Notes: generated from the letters alone by a model not told the origin. Shown: positions 53,359 to 62,310, counted from the first letter of the stretch. The stretch: DNA of 64,000 bases from Spirosoma endophyticum (GCF_900112365.1 NZ_FOLQ01000003.1:372001-436000); one strand, 5' to 3'. Program-made: numbers and translations.

Positions 53359-54694
53359 GTTTCTTCACTGCGGCTTTAAACTGGTTGCCCCGATCTTCGT
53401 AATTTTTAAATAAATCGAAACTCGCACAGGCAGGTGATAACAGCACGACATCACCGGTTTGGCCCCATTCAAGTCCTTTCGCTATCGCGTCCGTGATCTG
53501 CTGCGTCTCATAAATAGCGGAAACCTTATCGCCGAAATAATCTATTAATTTGTGATTGTCTACACCAAGGCAAATCAATGCTTTTACTTTCTGGCGTACT
53601 AAATCATCAAGCTGGCTGTAATCGTTGCCTTTATCCTGACCGCCAGCGATCCAGATTGTCGGGGCATCCATACTCGCCAGAGCATAAAAAACAGAGTCAA
53701 CGTTGGTCGCTTTCGAGTCGTTGATGAACGTAATACCATTGATCGTTCCGGCTGGCTCAAGCCGATGGGCCGCATTTTGAAAGGTTTTCAGCCCGGTCTC
53801 AATGGCTTCATTCGTTATACTTACAGACTGCGCTGCTAGTATTGCCGCCAGCATGTTAATGGCATTGTGCGGGCCACGCAGGGGTGTTTCTGCCTGTGCG
53901 ATGGCAAAAGTGTGCTCTTTAAACTGGGAGATTAATTGGCCATCGGCTAAGTAGCCACCGGGCGCTACCCTCGTTTGCAACGAAATCGGCAGTCGATCAA
54001 CAACGGGTTGCCGTTTGGCCAACCCGTCCAGAATGGGTTGGCTTTCGGCGAAATAAATGAATTGATCGTTAGGCTGCGCATTCTGTAAGACTCGAAACTT
54101 AGACGCTACGTAGTTCTGGAAATCATATCCGTAGCGATCAAGATGATCGGGTGTGATGTTGAGCAGGATCATTACGTCGAGATGCGTATCATACATATCG
54201 TCTAACTGAAAACTGCTTAGTTCCAGTACGTAAAAATCGAATGTATCGGTAATAACCTGTTCAGCGAAACTATCGCCAATGTTGCCTGCCAATCCAACAT
54301 TAAAGCCCGCTGTTTTGAGTAAGTGATAGATAAGTAACGTAGTAGTCGTTTTACCGTTGCTCCCAGTTATGCCAATAAGTTTAGCTTTAGTATAACGGGC
54401 TGCAAATTCGATTTCCGAAATAATAGGTGTCCCCTGCGCCCGAAGCTTTTGCACGAGTGGCACTGTGGCCGGGATGCCGGGACTTTTAATGACTTCGGTT
54501 GCTATTAAGATCTGATCTTCAGTATGTTGACCTTCTTCAAACGGAATGCCGGCAGTTTGAAGGGTAACTCGGTAGCTGTCTTTTAGCGCGCTTTTATCCG
54601 ATAGAAAAACATCAAAGCCTTTCGCCTGAGCCAGCAACGCTGCCCCTACACCGCTTTCGCCCCCGCCAAGAACGACTATTTTCTGAACTGACAT
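53339..54694 (-). CDS. murD: UDP-N-acetylmuramoylalanine--D-glutamate ligase MurD
   Basis: A 451-aa Mur ligase. The start VVLGGGESGVGAALLAQ, ATP loop GITGSNGKTTTTLLIYHLL, ELSSFQLDDM with LNITPDHLDRYG and the HRLEPAGTINGITFINDSKATN segment define MurD. It adds D-glutamate to UDP-MurNAc-L-Ala. In many related genomes it follows mraY directly; here about 6.3 kb of other genes separates it from mraY. Confidence 0.97.
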   Translation of the reverse strand: MSVQKIVVLGGGESGVGAALLAQAKGFDVFLSDKSALKDSYRVTLQTAGIPFEEGQHTEDQILIATEVIKSPGIPATVPLVQKLRAQGTPIISEIEFAARYTKAKLIGITGSNGKTTTTLLIYHLLKTAGFNVGLAGNIGDSFAEQVITDTFDFYVLELSSFQLDDMYDTHLDVMILLNITPDHLDRYGYDFQNYVASKFRVLQNAQPNDQFIYFAESQPILDGLAKRQPVVDRLPISLQTRVAPGGYLADGQLISQFKEHTFAIAQAETPLRGPHNAINMLAAILAAQSVSITNEAIETGLKTFQNAAHRLEPAGTINGITFINDSKATNVDSVFYALASMDAPTIWIAGGQDKGNDYSQLDDLVRQKVKALICLGVDNHKLIDYFGDKVSAIYETQQITDAIAKGLEWGQTGDVVLLSPACASFDLFKNYEDRGNQFKAAVKKLMMNDE

Positions 54695-54732
54695 AATAAA
54701 ACGTTACTATTGGCAAAATAACGCATAAATAG

Positions 54733-54762
54733 AGAAGCCCCGGCTATGGACCGGGGCTTTTC
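54733..54762. terminator. Terminator-like hairpin between mscL and murD
   Basis: A 9-bp stem AAGCCCCGG/CCGGGGCTT has a 7-nt loop and lies between the mscL stop and the murD start. The + strand has a TTTTC run; on the - strand, after mscL, a weaker TTCTCTATTT tail follows. It suggests that murD-ftsZ transcription is at least partly separate from mscL. Confidence 0.65.
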
Positions 54763-54786
54763 ATATATTTTTCTACATTCAGTTTA

Positions 54787-55116
54787 TTATTTCGGTGCCA
54801 GGGAGCTTGATAAACGAGCGCGGTTGGCCAGTTTAACAATCATGAAAACTACCCAGGCAATGATTAAAAATTGGATAACTGTATTCAAAAAGTTACCATA
54901 TCGAATGGCTACTTCGGGTGCTGTACCCACAGCTTCTTTAAGAACAAGTTTTAATTGACTGAAATCAACACCACCAAGCACTAACCCCAGGATCGGATTG
55001 ATGATGTCTTCAACCAGGGAAGTCGTAATTTTACCGAAAGCTGCGCCAATGATAACGCCAACGGCCAAGTCAAGAACATTGCCCTGAGCAATGAATGTGC
55101 GAAATTCACTTAACAT
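54787..55116 (-). CDS. mscL: Large-conductance mechanosensitive channel MscL
   Basis: A 109-aa protein, short for the family. Helix 1 is FRTFIAQGNVLDLAVGVIIGAAFG, the loop follows, and helix 2 is VIQFLIIAWVVFMIVKLANR. The usual charged C-terminal bundle is reduced to a short tail. It opens under membrane tension to release solutes on osmotic downshock. Downstream of a DUF3078 gene and a second, MscS-like channel, in a run that may act in envelope stress. Confidence 0.95.
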   Translation of the reverse strand: MLSEFRTFIAQGNVLDLAVGVIIGAAFGKITTSLVEDIINPILGLVLGGVDFSQLKLVLKEAVGTAPEVAIRYGNFLNTVIQFLIIAWVVFMIVKLANRARLSSSLAPK

Positions 55117-55188
55117 GGATTGCGTAGTTTAGAGTAGTTAAATAATTGGTTATTAAGCGCAATTAAGCTATATAATATGAAAAACTAC

Positions 55189-56190
55189 TCAAAATCTTCC
55201 AGGTAAAGTATCGGTTGCTTTTAATGGATCAACTTTTTTCTTAAAGGAGCTGAGATTATAAACTAACCCAATTGCCAGCGTTTGCTGAATCTGTAAAGAC
55301 GAGCTAAAGTCCTTGTTGTAAAGTGCAATTAATCCAAACGTAGTATTCAGATAACGATTTATTTTAGCTGTCAGCAGAAGGTCAAGCCGGTGGTTAATAT
55401 TATCTAAATGGGAATACTCTGTGAAAAGTTGATACCGGGCATTCAAGGATATATTATCGGTTAGATTTCGATTGATAACCGTTTGTAATTGAAAAGCTAA
55501 CCACTCGGTCCTGTTGCTTTGGCCCTGGGCAACTCCATAAACAGTCGCGGTAGGATCGGGAACATAGAAGCCTGTATTAGGATCGACACGTACCCGTACA
55601 CTTTGATCCGATAGAAAGGTAAAGCGTGGAGCTAAGGGACTCATACGTAGTGAGAACCAGTCGTTAGGTTTATAGGCTATACCCGTGGACAATGTCAACT
55701 GCGCAGGCGAAAAGAAATTAGATACACGTAGGCGTGTTTGGTCAGCAGGAAGCTTATCATAACGATAGCCAGGTGCAAAAAACGTATTGAATGTTCCAGA
55801 GATAAATAGATCCCATTTCGGAGCGATCTTGTGTCCCAGCACCGAAATCACGATAATCTGATCGGCCGATTTTCGTGATGTACCCAATTGACTAACATAA
55901 CCTAATTGCAAATCAGCCGTATTATCCCAGGATGTTTTCCCTTTTTCGTATAAGGCGCGGGCGGCAATAACTCCCCCTAACGCCATTGAATTGACCCCTC
56001 CACCCGACCAGTTGCTGAATGACGTTTGATTAAAGTTGACACCTCCCGTGAAAGATCGTTGCCAGTAGGACGTATCAGGCTTTACGGATATTGTATCTCT
56101 AAAATTTGTCGTAACTCTGGTAGAATCCTGTGCTATAGCACTGCCCAAGCAGAAACAGTTTATTATAAAATATAGTATACTCTTTTTCAT
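55189..56190 (-). CDS. DUF3078 outer-membrane beta-barrel protein
   Basis: A 333-aa protein with a signal peptide (ending LGSAIAQ). The DUF3078 start YWQRSFTGGVNFNQTSFSNW is followed by a long region of alternating polar and hydrophobic residues with aromatic ends, typical of an outer-membrane barrel. The internal segment TVINRNLTDNISLNARYQL fits that pattern. DUF3078 is a Bacteroidota family of unknown function. It is 28 nt downstream of the MscS-like channel gene. Confidence 0.85.
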   Translation of the reverse strand: MKKSILYFIINCFCLGSAIAQDSTRVTTNFRDTISVKPDTSYWQRSFTGGVNFNQTSFSNWSGGGVNSMALGGVIAARALYEKGKTSWDNTADLQLGYVSQLGTSRKSADQIIVISVLGHKIAPKWDLFISGTFNTFFAPGYRYDKLPADQTRLRVSNFFSPAQLTLSTGIAYKPNDWFSLRMSPLAPRFTFLSDQSVRVRVDPNTGFYVPDPTATVYGVAQGQSNRTEWLAFQLQTVINRNLTDNISLNARYQLFTEYSHLDNINHRLDLLLTAKINRYLNTTFGLIALYNKDFSSSLQIQQTLAIGLVYNLSSFKKKVDPLKATDTLPGRF

Positions 56191-56218
56191 GATTGGTTGA
56201 GTTTATCATGCGACTAAA

Positions 56219-57061
56219 TTAAGAAGCAACTGGATTCTCAAACACTTCTACCTTTTTTGTTTGTAATGATTGTAATGGAATCACAGTTGTTGTTTCGCCC
56301 GTACGTAGTGTTAATGACAGAGTATCAATTTTTATGATTTCCCCCATTGTATCATCGATCTGAATTGTCTGCCCTTCTCTATATTTATTTTTAGTATAAA
56401 AGGATGATAGGATGTTGGCCATTATATCTCGGGAGGCAATACCGTATCCAATGGCAAATGCAAAAATGACGCCACCGATGATAAGGTTAAAGCTTGACTC
56501 AAGTAGTTCTGTATTTATACCTGCCTGGCCCAACGCACTGATAACAGTGATGATCAGAAAGAAAACAAAGACAATCATGCTCAGTAATCGTCCAGAGGCA
56601 ATATTAAAGGACTGACATACGCTAAGCACCGCTCCCCGTAATGCATCGGCCAGCAGCACGCCCACTTGTAACATAATAGCGGCTACAATCAGCTTAGGAA
56701 TAAAATTCACCAGCGACGATACCATCTCAGTGATAGCAGCTACTCCCAGGGTTTCGGTGGCAGCTGTAATGAACATCAAAAGAATGTAGTAATAGAGAAC
56801 TTTAGCAATAATCTCGCTTAACTTAATTTCGGTTTTAAGCTGTTTTATGATATTGATTTCGTTCAGCCGATTACCAATTTTGTCGAAGCCTACCCGGCCC
56901 AGAACCCGTTGGATAATATAAGCCGTCAGTCGGGCAATGGCAATACCAATCAATAGGATCAGCATCGACCCAAATATGCGGGGTACAAATTCGACAAACT
57001 GATTAATTAGGTTTTGAAATGTATTGCGTACTACTTCTGCCAGATCAGGGAGTTGTTTCAT
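56219..57061 (-). CDS. Mechanosensitive ion channel family protein (MscS-like, conserved TM helix)
   Basis: A 280-aa protein with about 4-5 transmembrane helices (around 30-48, 88-106, 118-140, 160-180, 195-215). After a pore-like helix it has SRDIMANILSSFYTKNKYREGQTIQI and a short beta domain IIKIDTLSLTLRTGETTTVIPLQ, as in small-conductance channels with the conserved TM helix family. It overlaps the small upstream gene by 4 nt (ATGA), so it is translationally coupled. Confidence 0.9.
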   Translation of the reverse strand: MKQLPDLAEVVRNTFQNLINQFVEFVPRIFGSMLILLIGIAIARLTAYIIQRVLGRVGFDKIGNRLNEINIIKQLKTEIKLSEIIAKVLYYYILLMFITAATETLGVAAITEMVSSLVNFIPKLIVAAIMLQVGVLLADALRGAVLSVCQSFNIASGRLLSMIVFVFFLIITVISALGQAGINTELLESSFNLIIGGVIFAFAIGYGIASRDIMANILSSFYTKNKYREGQTIQIDDTMGEIIKIDTLSLTLRTGETTTVIPLQSLQTKKVEVFENPVAS

Positions 57062-57261
57062 GAGGGAAGGTTTGGTTCTTTGGGAATTACCTGATCTGGG
57101 TTAACCAGCACGGATGCCAGTCCAAACAGGTCACCTACATAAAGGTCTATGATAGTTATAGCGTTTCGGATAAGGTCAATTTCGGATATTAACTCAGCTT
57201 TCAAATGAGGAGGGCAAATATCATCTGGCTCAAGTTCCTTAAATGGGTTCGCAGTTTCCAT
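57058..57261 (-). CDS. Small 67-aa protein between sigma factor and channel genes
   Basis: A 67-aa acidic protein with no transmembrane helix or recognised domain. Its core DICPPHLKAELISEIDLIRNA runs into a mildly hydrophobic stretch AITIIDLYVGDLFGLASVLV. It starts 23 nt after the sigma factor stop and overlaps the channel gene by 4 nt. By position it could be a regulator of the sigma factor, but no anti-sigma motif is seen. Confidence 0.75.
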   Translation of the reverse strand: METANPFKELEPDDICPPHLKAELISEIDLIRNAITIIDLYVGDLFGLASVLVNPDQVIPKEPNLPS

Positions 57262-57284
57262 AGTAGTTCTTTAAGGGAATATAA

Positions 57285-57890
57285 TCAACGGAAAGGCCAG
57301 CGAATAGCCAATGCAGCCTTAACAGCGAGTAATAACCAAAATAGAGCGCTTTCCAAGTAGTATTTGCGGAGCTTGTCACGAGAACGCTTGAGCCTCATTT
57401 TTACTGCACTCTCGGTTAAGCCATTTAACTGAGCAATATCACGTATACTAATATCATCCTGATACTTCATCAGTAGCATTGTCTGTTCTTCAGGAGCAAG
57501 CTGATGTAGCGCCCGTTCCAGTTGCTGAGCTTCCATCTCTGCCATTTCGGCTAGTCCATCGTCAGTACCGAGGTCTAGTCGTTCCCATCCCTCATCCACA
57601 TAAACTTCCCGGCGAAGATTATGTGATCGTAACTGGTCCGTGCAGTAATTATAAGTAATTGAGTATAACCAAGTAGAAAACTTAGCCTGCTCCCGAAAAC
57701 TACTAAGCTTTACAACTAGCTTCAAAAAAATGTCGTGCGTTAAATCCTCCGCACGAACAGGATCTTTGGTAAACGACAGGCATTTTCGATAAACCTTATC
57801 ACAATAGCGTTCATACAGACGCTCAAAATATATATTACGTTGAGTCTCGACATATAGTCGTACTAACTCCTCATCCGAAAAAGGCTCCAT
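57285..57890 (-). CDS. RNA polymerase sigma-70 family (ECF) sigma factor
   Basis: A 201-aa sigma factor. Region 2 has YERYCDKVYRKCLSF, AEDLTHDIFLKL and FSTWLYSITYNYCTDQLR. Region 4 has LHQLAPEEQTMLLMKYQDDIS and LTESAVKMRLKRSRDKLRK. It ends in a hydrophobic tail ESALFWLLLAVKAALAIRW that could associate with the membrane. It heads an operon with the 67-aa protein, an MscS-like channel, DUF3078 and MscL, suggesting a response to envelope or osmotic stress. Confidence 0.92.
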   Translation of the reverse strand: MEPFSDEELVRLYVETQRNIYFERLYERYCDKVYRKCLSFTKDPVRAEDLTHDIFLKLVVKLSSFREQAKFSTWLYSITYNYCTDQLRSHNLRREVYVDEGWERLDLGTDDGLAEMAEMEAQQLERALHQLAPEEQTMLLMKYQDDISIRDIAQLNGLTESAVKMRLKRSRDKLRKYYLESALFWLLLAVKAALAIRWPFR

Positions 57891-57976
57891 TCTACAGGGT
57901 GTAGCTATTTAGACATAAGAGAGTTATAAAAGTAACATTGGTTGTTTTACTTACTAAATTGTCAGTAGCCTAAAAT

Positions 57977-58008
57977 AAAAATACCCGACTTTTAGAGCCG
58001 GGTATTTT
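57977..58008 (-). terminator. Terminator after tsf
   Basis: The arms AAAAATACCCG (57977-57987) and CGGGTATTTT (57999-58008), with flanking A and T runs, form a stem over about 10 bp plus a partial inner stem. On the - strand it follows the tsf stop and ends in Ts, so it ends the tsf transcript ahead of the sigma factor operon. Confidence 0.85.
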
Positions 58009-58028
58009 AAAAAAATAATAAATATCGA

Positions 58029-58862
58029 TTAACCAATCGATACTCGCTTGAAGGCAGAAACAGTTAGACCTTTACTGGTTTTTTCAAGCAACTGAGCGAT
58101 CGTCAACGAGTTGTCTTTTACGAACTCCTGATTCAACAACGTATTGTCTTTGTAGAATTTGTTAAGCTTACCCATCGCAATCCGCTCGAGCATTGCTTCT
58201 GGCTTACCTTCCTGGCGAGCCTGTTCTTTACCGATTTCGATTTCACGTTCTACAATCGTCGCATCAACACCATCTTTATCCAGAGCAACAGGTTTCATGG
58301 CGGCAATTTGCATGGCAATGTCCTTGCCTACTTCTGTTACGTCGGTACCGTTCGTATTCTTCAGACCAACCAGGACGCCCAGTTTACCATTCGAGTGAAT
58401 GTATGATACCACTTTATCAGCAGAAACGGTTTCAAACGACGATACGTCGACTTTCTCCCCGATTTTGCCCATAAGGTCTGTAATGTGATCCTGAAGCGAA
58501 CGACCGTCAGCCTGGGGTGTAGCGAGCAGACCCGCTTTGTCAGTTGCGTCAGTAGCAACAGCTGTGCTTAAAATAGTCATTGCCAGATTCTGGAAATCAG
58601 CAACTTTCGAAACAGGCTCGGTTTCGCAGGCTAACGCGATAACTTTACCGCTTTTGCCATCGGGACTAACGTGAGCCAGTACAATGCCCTCGGCTGTTGT
58701 GTTATCAGCCCGTTTGTCGGCTATTTTTTGACCCTGCTTGCGCAGAATTTCTTTTGCTTTTTCAAAATCGCCGTCGGCTTCGGTAAGGGCTTTTTTACAG
58801 TCCATCATACCAGCTCCGGTCTCTTGCCGAAGTTTATTTACGTCAGCAGCAGTAATTGCCAT
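58029..58862 (-). CDS. tsf: Elongation factor Ts
   Basis: A 277-aa EF-Ts. The N-terminal motif LRQETGAGMMDCKKALTEA and the segments VSYIHSNGKLGVLVGLKN, ERIAMGKLNKFYKDNTLLNQ and the C-terminal KTSKGLTVSAFKRVSIG are typical. It regenerates EF-Tu-GTP. It follows rpsB on the same strand after 188 nt, the usual pair. Confidence 0.97.
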   Translation of the reverse strand: MAITAADVNKLRQETGAGMMDCKKALTEADGDFEKAKEILRKQGQKIADKRADNTTAEGIVLAHVSPDGKSGKVIALACETEPVSKVADFQNLAMTILSTAVATDATDKAGLLATPQADGRSLQDHITDLMGKIGEKVDVSSFETVSADKVVSYIHSNGKLGVLVGLKNTNGTDVTEVGKDIAMQIAAMKPVALDKDGVDATIVEREIEIGKEQARQEGKPEAMLERIAMGKLNKFYKDNTLLNQEFVKDNSLTIAQLLEKTSKGLTVSAFKRVSIG

Positions 58863-58975
58863 AATAAAAGGGTGTTTATCGATTTAAACGCCAAAAAATA
58901 ATTGGTAATCAATGAATTGCACTCTGAAATGGAATAGCCCATAGCGGCTGGCTACGGGCTATTTTCCTGAGTTAT

Positions 58976-59041
58976 AAAGTTGTACAGTTATCGAGTTATA
59001 CGTTGAATAAACTAAACAACTATATGACTGTACAACCTTAC
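58976..59041. repeat. Palindromic spacer between rpsB and tsf
   Basis: The first arm reads AAGTTGTACAGTTAT and the second, as complement, reads GTTGTACAGTCATAT. A second small hairpin AATAGCCC/GGGCTATT lies at 58933-58963. Together they make a structured 188-nt spacer that could be a partial terminator or processing site between rpsB and tsf. Confidence 0.5.
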
Positions 59042-59050
59042 AACTCTATT

Positions 59051-59887
59051 TTATGCTTCGGTCTCGTCTTCAGCTACAGCAGCGGGTGCTACTTCTACTT
59101 CAGGGGCAGCACTTGCGCCTTCAGCCTTAGCTTGCGCCAGGTCTTCGTTGCGTTTTGCATCTTCCTCTTCCTGAACGCGTTGATCGTCTTTATCCTGCTT
59201 ACGTTCCATCAGACCTTCTTCGATGGCCTTACCAATGGCAAGCGTAATCAATGAAATCGACTTGTAAGCATCGTCGTTAGCTGGAATAGCAAAGTCAACT
59301 TCTTCTGGATTCGAATTCGTATCGCACATAGCAAATACAGGAATACCCAGACGGTGTGCTTCGGCAACAGCGATGTGCTCACGCTTTACGTCAACGACGA
59401 ACAAAGCGGCTGGTAAACGTGTCAGATCGGCGATACCACCCAATACACGCTCCAGTTTTTCTTTATCACGGCTACGGGTCAAACGCTCCCGCTTGGCAAT
59501 GCTCTTAACGGTCTCCTCGTCTTTCAGCATCTTGTCCAGCGTTTGCATTTTCTTCAGCGACTTGCGGATCGTAGCGAAGTTCGTCAACATGCCGCCCTGC
59601 CAGCGGTCTGTTACGTAAGGCATTTTCAGGCGACGCGCTTCCTCTGAAACGATTTCCTGAGCCTGTTTCTTCGTAGCCACAAACATCACTTTCCGGCCCG
59701 AGCGAACGATGCCTTTGATAGCATTCGCTGCTTCGTCCAGTGCCGCAACCGTTTTGTTAAGGTCAATAATATGGATACCGTTCTTCTCCATAAAGATGTA
59801 TGGAGCCATCCGGGGATCCCACTTGCGCGTAAGGTGGCCAAAATGCACACCAGCGTCTAAGAGGTCTTTATATTCGATTTGTGCCAT
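59051..59887 (-). CDS. rpsB: 30S ribosomal protein S2
   Basis: This is 278 aa from ATG 59887 ([19 protein letters not shown]); the longer frame from 59944 adds an implausible N-terminus. Family segments include [41 protein letters not shown] and [21 protein letters not shown] charged and Ala/Glu-rich tail of about 50 residues ([16 protein letters not shown] onward) extends beyond the globular fold. It is part of the small ribosomal subunit. Confidence 0.97.
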   Translation of the reverse strand: MAQIEYKDLLDAGVHFGHLTRKWDPRMAPYIFMEKNGIHIIDLNKTVAALDEAANAIKGIVRSGRKVMFVATKKQAQEIVSEEARRLKMPYVTDRWQGGMLTNFATIRKSLKKMQTLDKMLKDEETVKSIAKRERLTRSRDKEKLERVLGGIADLTRLPAALFVVDVKREHIAVAEAHRLGIPVFAMCDTNSNPEEVDFAIPANDDAYKSISLITLAIGKAIEEGLMERKQDKDDQRVQEEEDAKRNEDLAQAKAEGASAAPEVEVAPAAVAEDETEA

Positions 59888-60035
59888 TTTCGTAATGAAA
59901 AATGAATGTTTTGAAAAATACGCAGCACCGCCCGTCGGCATCATCTAAGGGCAGTCTGGACAAATAAACAAGGTGCTGGGTGCAAAGAGCAAGGAATGAA
60001 AAGACCATGCTCCGGGCACCAACCTTCGTGCCGAA
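59888..60035 (-). promoter_or_regulatory. 148-nt leader of rpsB with several small hairpins
   Basis: The gap between rpsI and rpsB contains short complementary pieces, for example CTGCCC and GGGCGG on the - strand (plus-strand positions near 59932-59958), and GGTGCT/GCACC words. It is a candidate for an S2 autoregulatory leader or promoter region. I could not find a TAnnTTTG box with good spacing, so this is a weak call. Confidence 0.3.
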
Positions 60036-60422
60036 TTAACGTTTCGAGAACTGGAACCGGCGACGGGCTTTCTTCCGACCTGGCTTTTTCCGTTCAACCA
60101 TGCGTGAATCCCGTGTCAGGAAGCCTTCTTTTTTGAGGGCTGGACGGAACTCGGCATTCAGTTCAACAAGCGCACGGGCAATCGCCATCCGCGTAGCTTC
60201 GGCCTGACCAGCCACACCACCACCACGAACGTTGACTTTTACGTCATAACCACCGACACCGTTGACGGTTGCAAACGGTTGGTTCAGAATAATTTGCAGT
60301 ACTTCGGTAGGAAAATATTGTTTATAATCTTTTCCGTTCACCGAGATGGCTCCGCTGCCAGCCGACATGTAGATGCGGGAGATGGCAGTTTTACGGCGGC
60401 CAATGGTATTAATACGATCCAT
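60036..60422 (-). CDS. rpsI: 30S ribosomal protein S9
   Basis: A 128-aa protein with the S9 start IGRRKTAISRIYMSAGSG, the central VNVRGGGVAGQAEATRMAIA and the basic C-terminus PGRKKARRRFQFSKR that reaches the P-site tRNA. It is 6 nt downstream of rplM, forming the universal L13-S9 pair. Confidence 0.98.
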   Translation of the reverse strand: MDRINTIGRRKTAISRIYMSAGSGAISVNGKDYKQYFPTEVLQIILNQPFATVNGVGGYDVKVNVRGGGVAGQAEATRMAIARALVELNAEFRPALKKEGFLTRDSRMVERKKPGRKKARRRFQFSKR

Positions 60423-60428
60423 TATGAC

Positions 60429-60872
60429 TTAGAATTTAACTGCTGTTGGTTGCTGAGCCTCGTGCGGGTGTTGCCCACCAGCGTATACATACAGGTTGGT
60501 GTACAACCGCCGACCAAGCCGATTTTTCGGCAACATGCCTTTTACAGCGTGTTCGATAATGCGCTCGGGGTGTTTTTCAAGCAGCAAGCGGGGCGATGCA
60601 AACCGTTGACCACCGGGATAACCCGTATGGCGGACGTAGACTTTGTCGGTCATCTTGGCACCGGTCAGGCGAACCTTATCGGCGTTGATGACGATCACGT
60701 TATCTCCGCAGTCAACGTGCGGAGTGAAGTTGGTTTTGTGTTTGCCGCGAATCAGGCGTGCGATTTGGCTGGCCAGCCGACCGAGCACTTCACCCTGAGC
60801 GTCAACCACAATCCATTCCTTCTGCACCGTTTCTTTGTTGGCAGAGATTGTTTTGTAACTGAGCGTATTCAC
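60429..60872 (-). CDS. rplM: 50S ribosomal protein L13
   Basis: A 147-aa L13 protein with [19 protein letters not shown], the [18 protein letters not shown] segment, [12 protein letters not shown] and [18 protein letters not shown]. It is the first gene of the rplM-rpsI operon, preceded by a promoter at 60947 and a leader with two small hairpins. Confidence 0.98.
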   Translation of the reverse strand: MNTLSYKTISANKETVQKEWIVVDAQGEVLGRLASQIARLIRGKHKTNFTPHVDCGDNVIVINADKVRLTGAKMTDKVYVRHTGYPGGQRFASPRLLLEKHPERIIEHAVKGMLPKNRLGRRLYTNLYVYAGGQHPHEAQQPTAVKF

Positions 60873-60909
60873 TGTTATGGAGACTAATTGTTTGATTTAT
60901 AAATACTTA

Positions 60910-60943
60910 CCTGCGTAAAAAACAGGCCCGTCCTGAAACGGGA
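60910..60943 (-). promoter_or_regulatory. Two small hairpins in the rplM 5' leader (candidate L13 leader)
   Basis: Within the leader, CCCG/CGGG (60927-60930 with 60939-60942) and CCTG/CAGG (60910-60913 with 60923-60926) form two adjacent stem-loops. The second loop is A/T-rich. Ribosomal proteins of this operon often bind their own leader. The link is inferred from position, and the stems are short. Confidence 0.4.
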
Positions 60944-60946
60944 GTG

Positions 60947-60977
60947 CAAATATACGAGGTATTGGGCTGAAAAACAA
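60947..60977 (-). promoter_or_regulatory. Promoter of rplM-rpsI (TTG ... TATATTTG)
   Basis: On the - strand, TATATTTG (60954 to 60947) matches the -7 consensus TAnnTTTG exactly. TTG (60977 to 60975) lies 20 nt upstream at the -33 position. The expected leader to the rplM ATG is about 70 nt. Confidence 0.6.
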
Positions 60978-60998
60978 GGGGATACTAAGAAATCACGC

Positions 60999-62207
60999 TT
61001 ACCGTAACTTCAGTGTAGCCAGCGCCATTACTGCCAGCATAATGCCAATAATCCAAAAACGGGTTACCAGCTTCGCTTCATGGTATCCTTTCTTCTGAAA
61101 ATGGTGGTGTAAAGGCGACATCAGTAAGATTCGCCTGCCTTCACCATACTTTCGTTTAGTGTATTTAAAATAGCTGACTTGTGCAATTACGGATACTAAT
61201 TCGATTAGAAAAATGCCGCAAATGATGGGGATCATCAGCTCTTTACGGATGGCCAGAAATAGTACGGCAATGACACCGCCCAGCATCAGGCTACCTGTAT
61301 CACCCATAAAAACCTGAGCAGGGTAGGAGTTGTACCACAAAAAACCGACGCAGGCACCAACAAAAGCCGCACAAAAAATTACCAGCTCTCCCGAATTCGG
61401 GATGTACATAATGTTCAAATATTGCGAGAAAACTTTGTTGCCTGACAGATAAGCCAATACCCCAATAGTTAGCCCAATAATAACTGATGTACCAGCGGCA
61501 AGGCCGTCAATACCGTCCGTAATGTTCGCTCCATTCGATACCGCCGTGATGATGAATATGCAGATCAGTACGTAAATAATCCAGGTGTAGCTGTCCGGAA
61601 CGAAACCGAAGAGGAGGGAACTGTAGTCGAACTCATTATTCTTAACAAACGGCACTGTTGTCAGGGTCGACTTAATGTCCGCATAGACGTCTGGTACGTT
61701 AGATGTATTCAATAATCTGGGGGCGTATTTTCGGATTTTAACGTAGTCATTGAACGATAGGGTTAGTCCCACAATCAAACCCAGGCCAACCTGACCAACC
61801 ACCTTGAATTTGCCCTGCAAACCTTCTTTGTTCTTTTTGAAGACTTTTATGTAGTCGTCTAAAAAGCCAATTAAACCCGTCCAGACGGTTGAAACGAGCG
61901 CGAGGATGACATAAACGTTGGATAGTTTGGCAAACAATAGCGCTGGAATGAGGAGCGAGGCCAGAATAATGAACCCGCCCATCGTTGGTGTACCTCGTTT
62001 CTGCATTTGCCCTTCCAGACCAAGATCCCGAATGGATTCCCCAATCTGAAGGTTCCGAAGCGTATCAATGATACGTCTACCAAAAATAGCGGCAATTAAA
62101 AGGGAGGTTATAACGGCACCGAGGGCACGAAACGATATATATTGGAAAACCCCGGCACCGGGGAAGTTGTAACGTTCGTCAAGGAAATGAAAGAGGTAAT
62201 AGAGCAT
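60999..62207 (-). CDS. mraY: Phospho-N-acetylmuramoyl-pentapeptide-transferase MraY
   Basis: A 402-aa polytopic enzyme with 10 transmembrane segments. Signatures are [66 protein letters not shown] and the C-terminal [19 protein letters not shown]. It makes lipid I at the membrane. It follows murE but is separated from murD by a translation/stress gene block. Confidence 0.97.
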   Translation of the reverse strand: MLYYLFHFLDERYNFPGAGVFQYISFRALGAVITSLLIAAIFGRRIIDTLRNLQIGESIRDLGLEGQMQKRGTPTMGGFIILASLLIPALLFAKLSNVYVILALVSTVWTGLIGFLDDYIKVFKKNKEGLQGKFKVVGQVGLGLIVGLTLSFNDYVKIRKYAPRLLNTSNVPDVYADIKSTLTTVPFVKNNEFDYSSLLFGFVPDSYTWIIYVLICIFIITAVSNGANITDGIDGLAAGTSVIIGLTIGVLAYLSGNKVFSQYLNIMYIPNSGELVIFCAAFVGACVGFLWYNSYPAQVFMGDTGSLMLGGVIAVLFLAIRKELMIPIICGIFLIELVSVIAQVSYFKYTKRKYGEGRRILLMSPLHHHFQKKGYHEAKLVTRFWIIGIMLAVMALATLKLR

Positions 62208-62212
62208 TTTTA

Positions 62213-62298
62213 AAGAGTGAAAGAGTGAAAGAATGAAAGAGCGGAAAGCAATAGCGGTTTACAGGCGCTCCTCCACTCTTTCGCTCTTTCGCTCTTTG
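62213..62298. repeat. Low-complexity palindrome of GAAAGAGTGAAAGAG/CTCTTTCGCTCTTT words
   Basis: Repeated GAAAGAGTG words on the left face CTCTTTCGCTCTTTC words on the right, in the spacer between murE and mraY. An imperfect long hairpin is possible. It is designed like the other word-repeat palindromes in this window. Confidence 0.65.
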
Positions 62299-62310
62299 TA
62301 CGTGCCAAAG

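Noticed and set aside
59888-59944. Longer start for S2 at 59944
   Set aside because: It would add about 19 residues before the conserved [10 protein letters not shown]; the shorter ATG fits the family.
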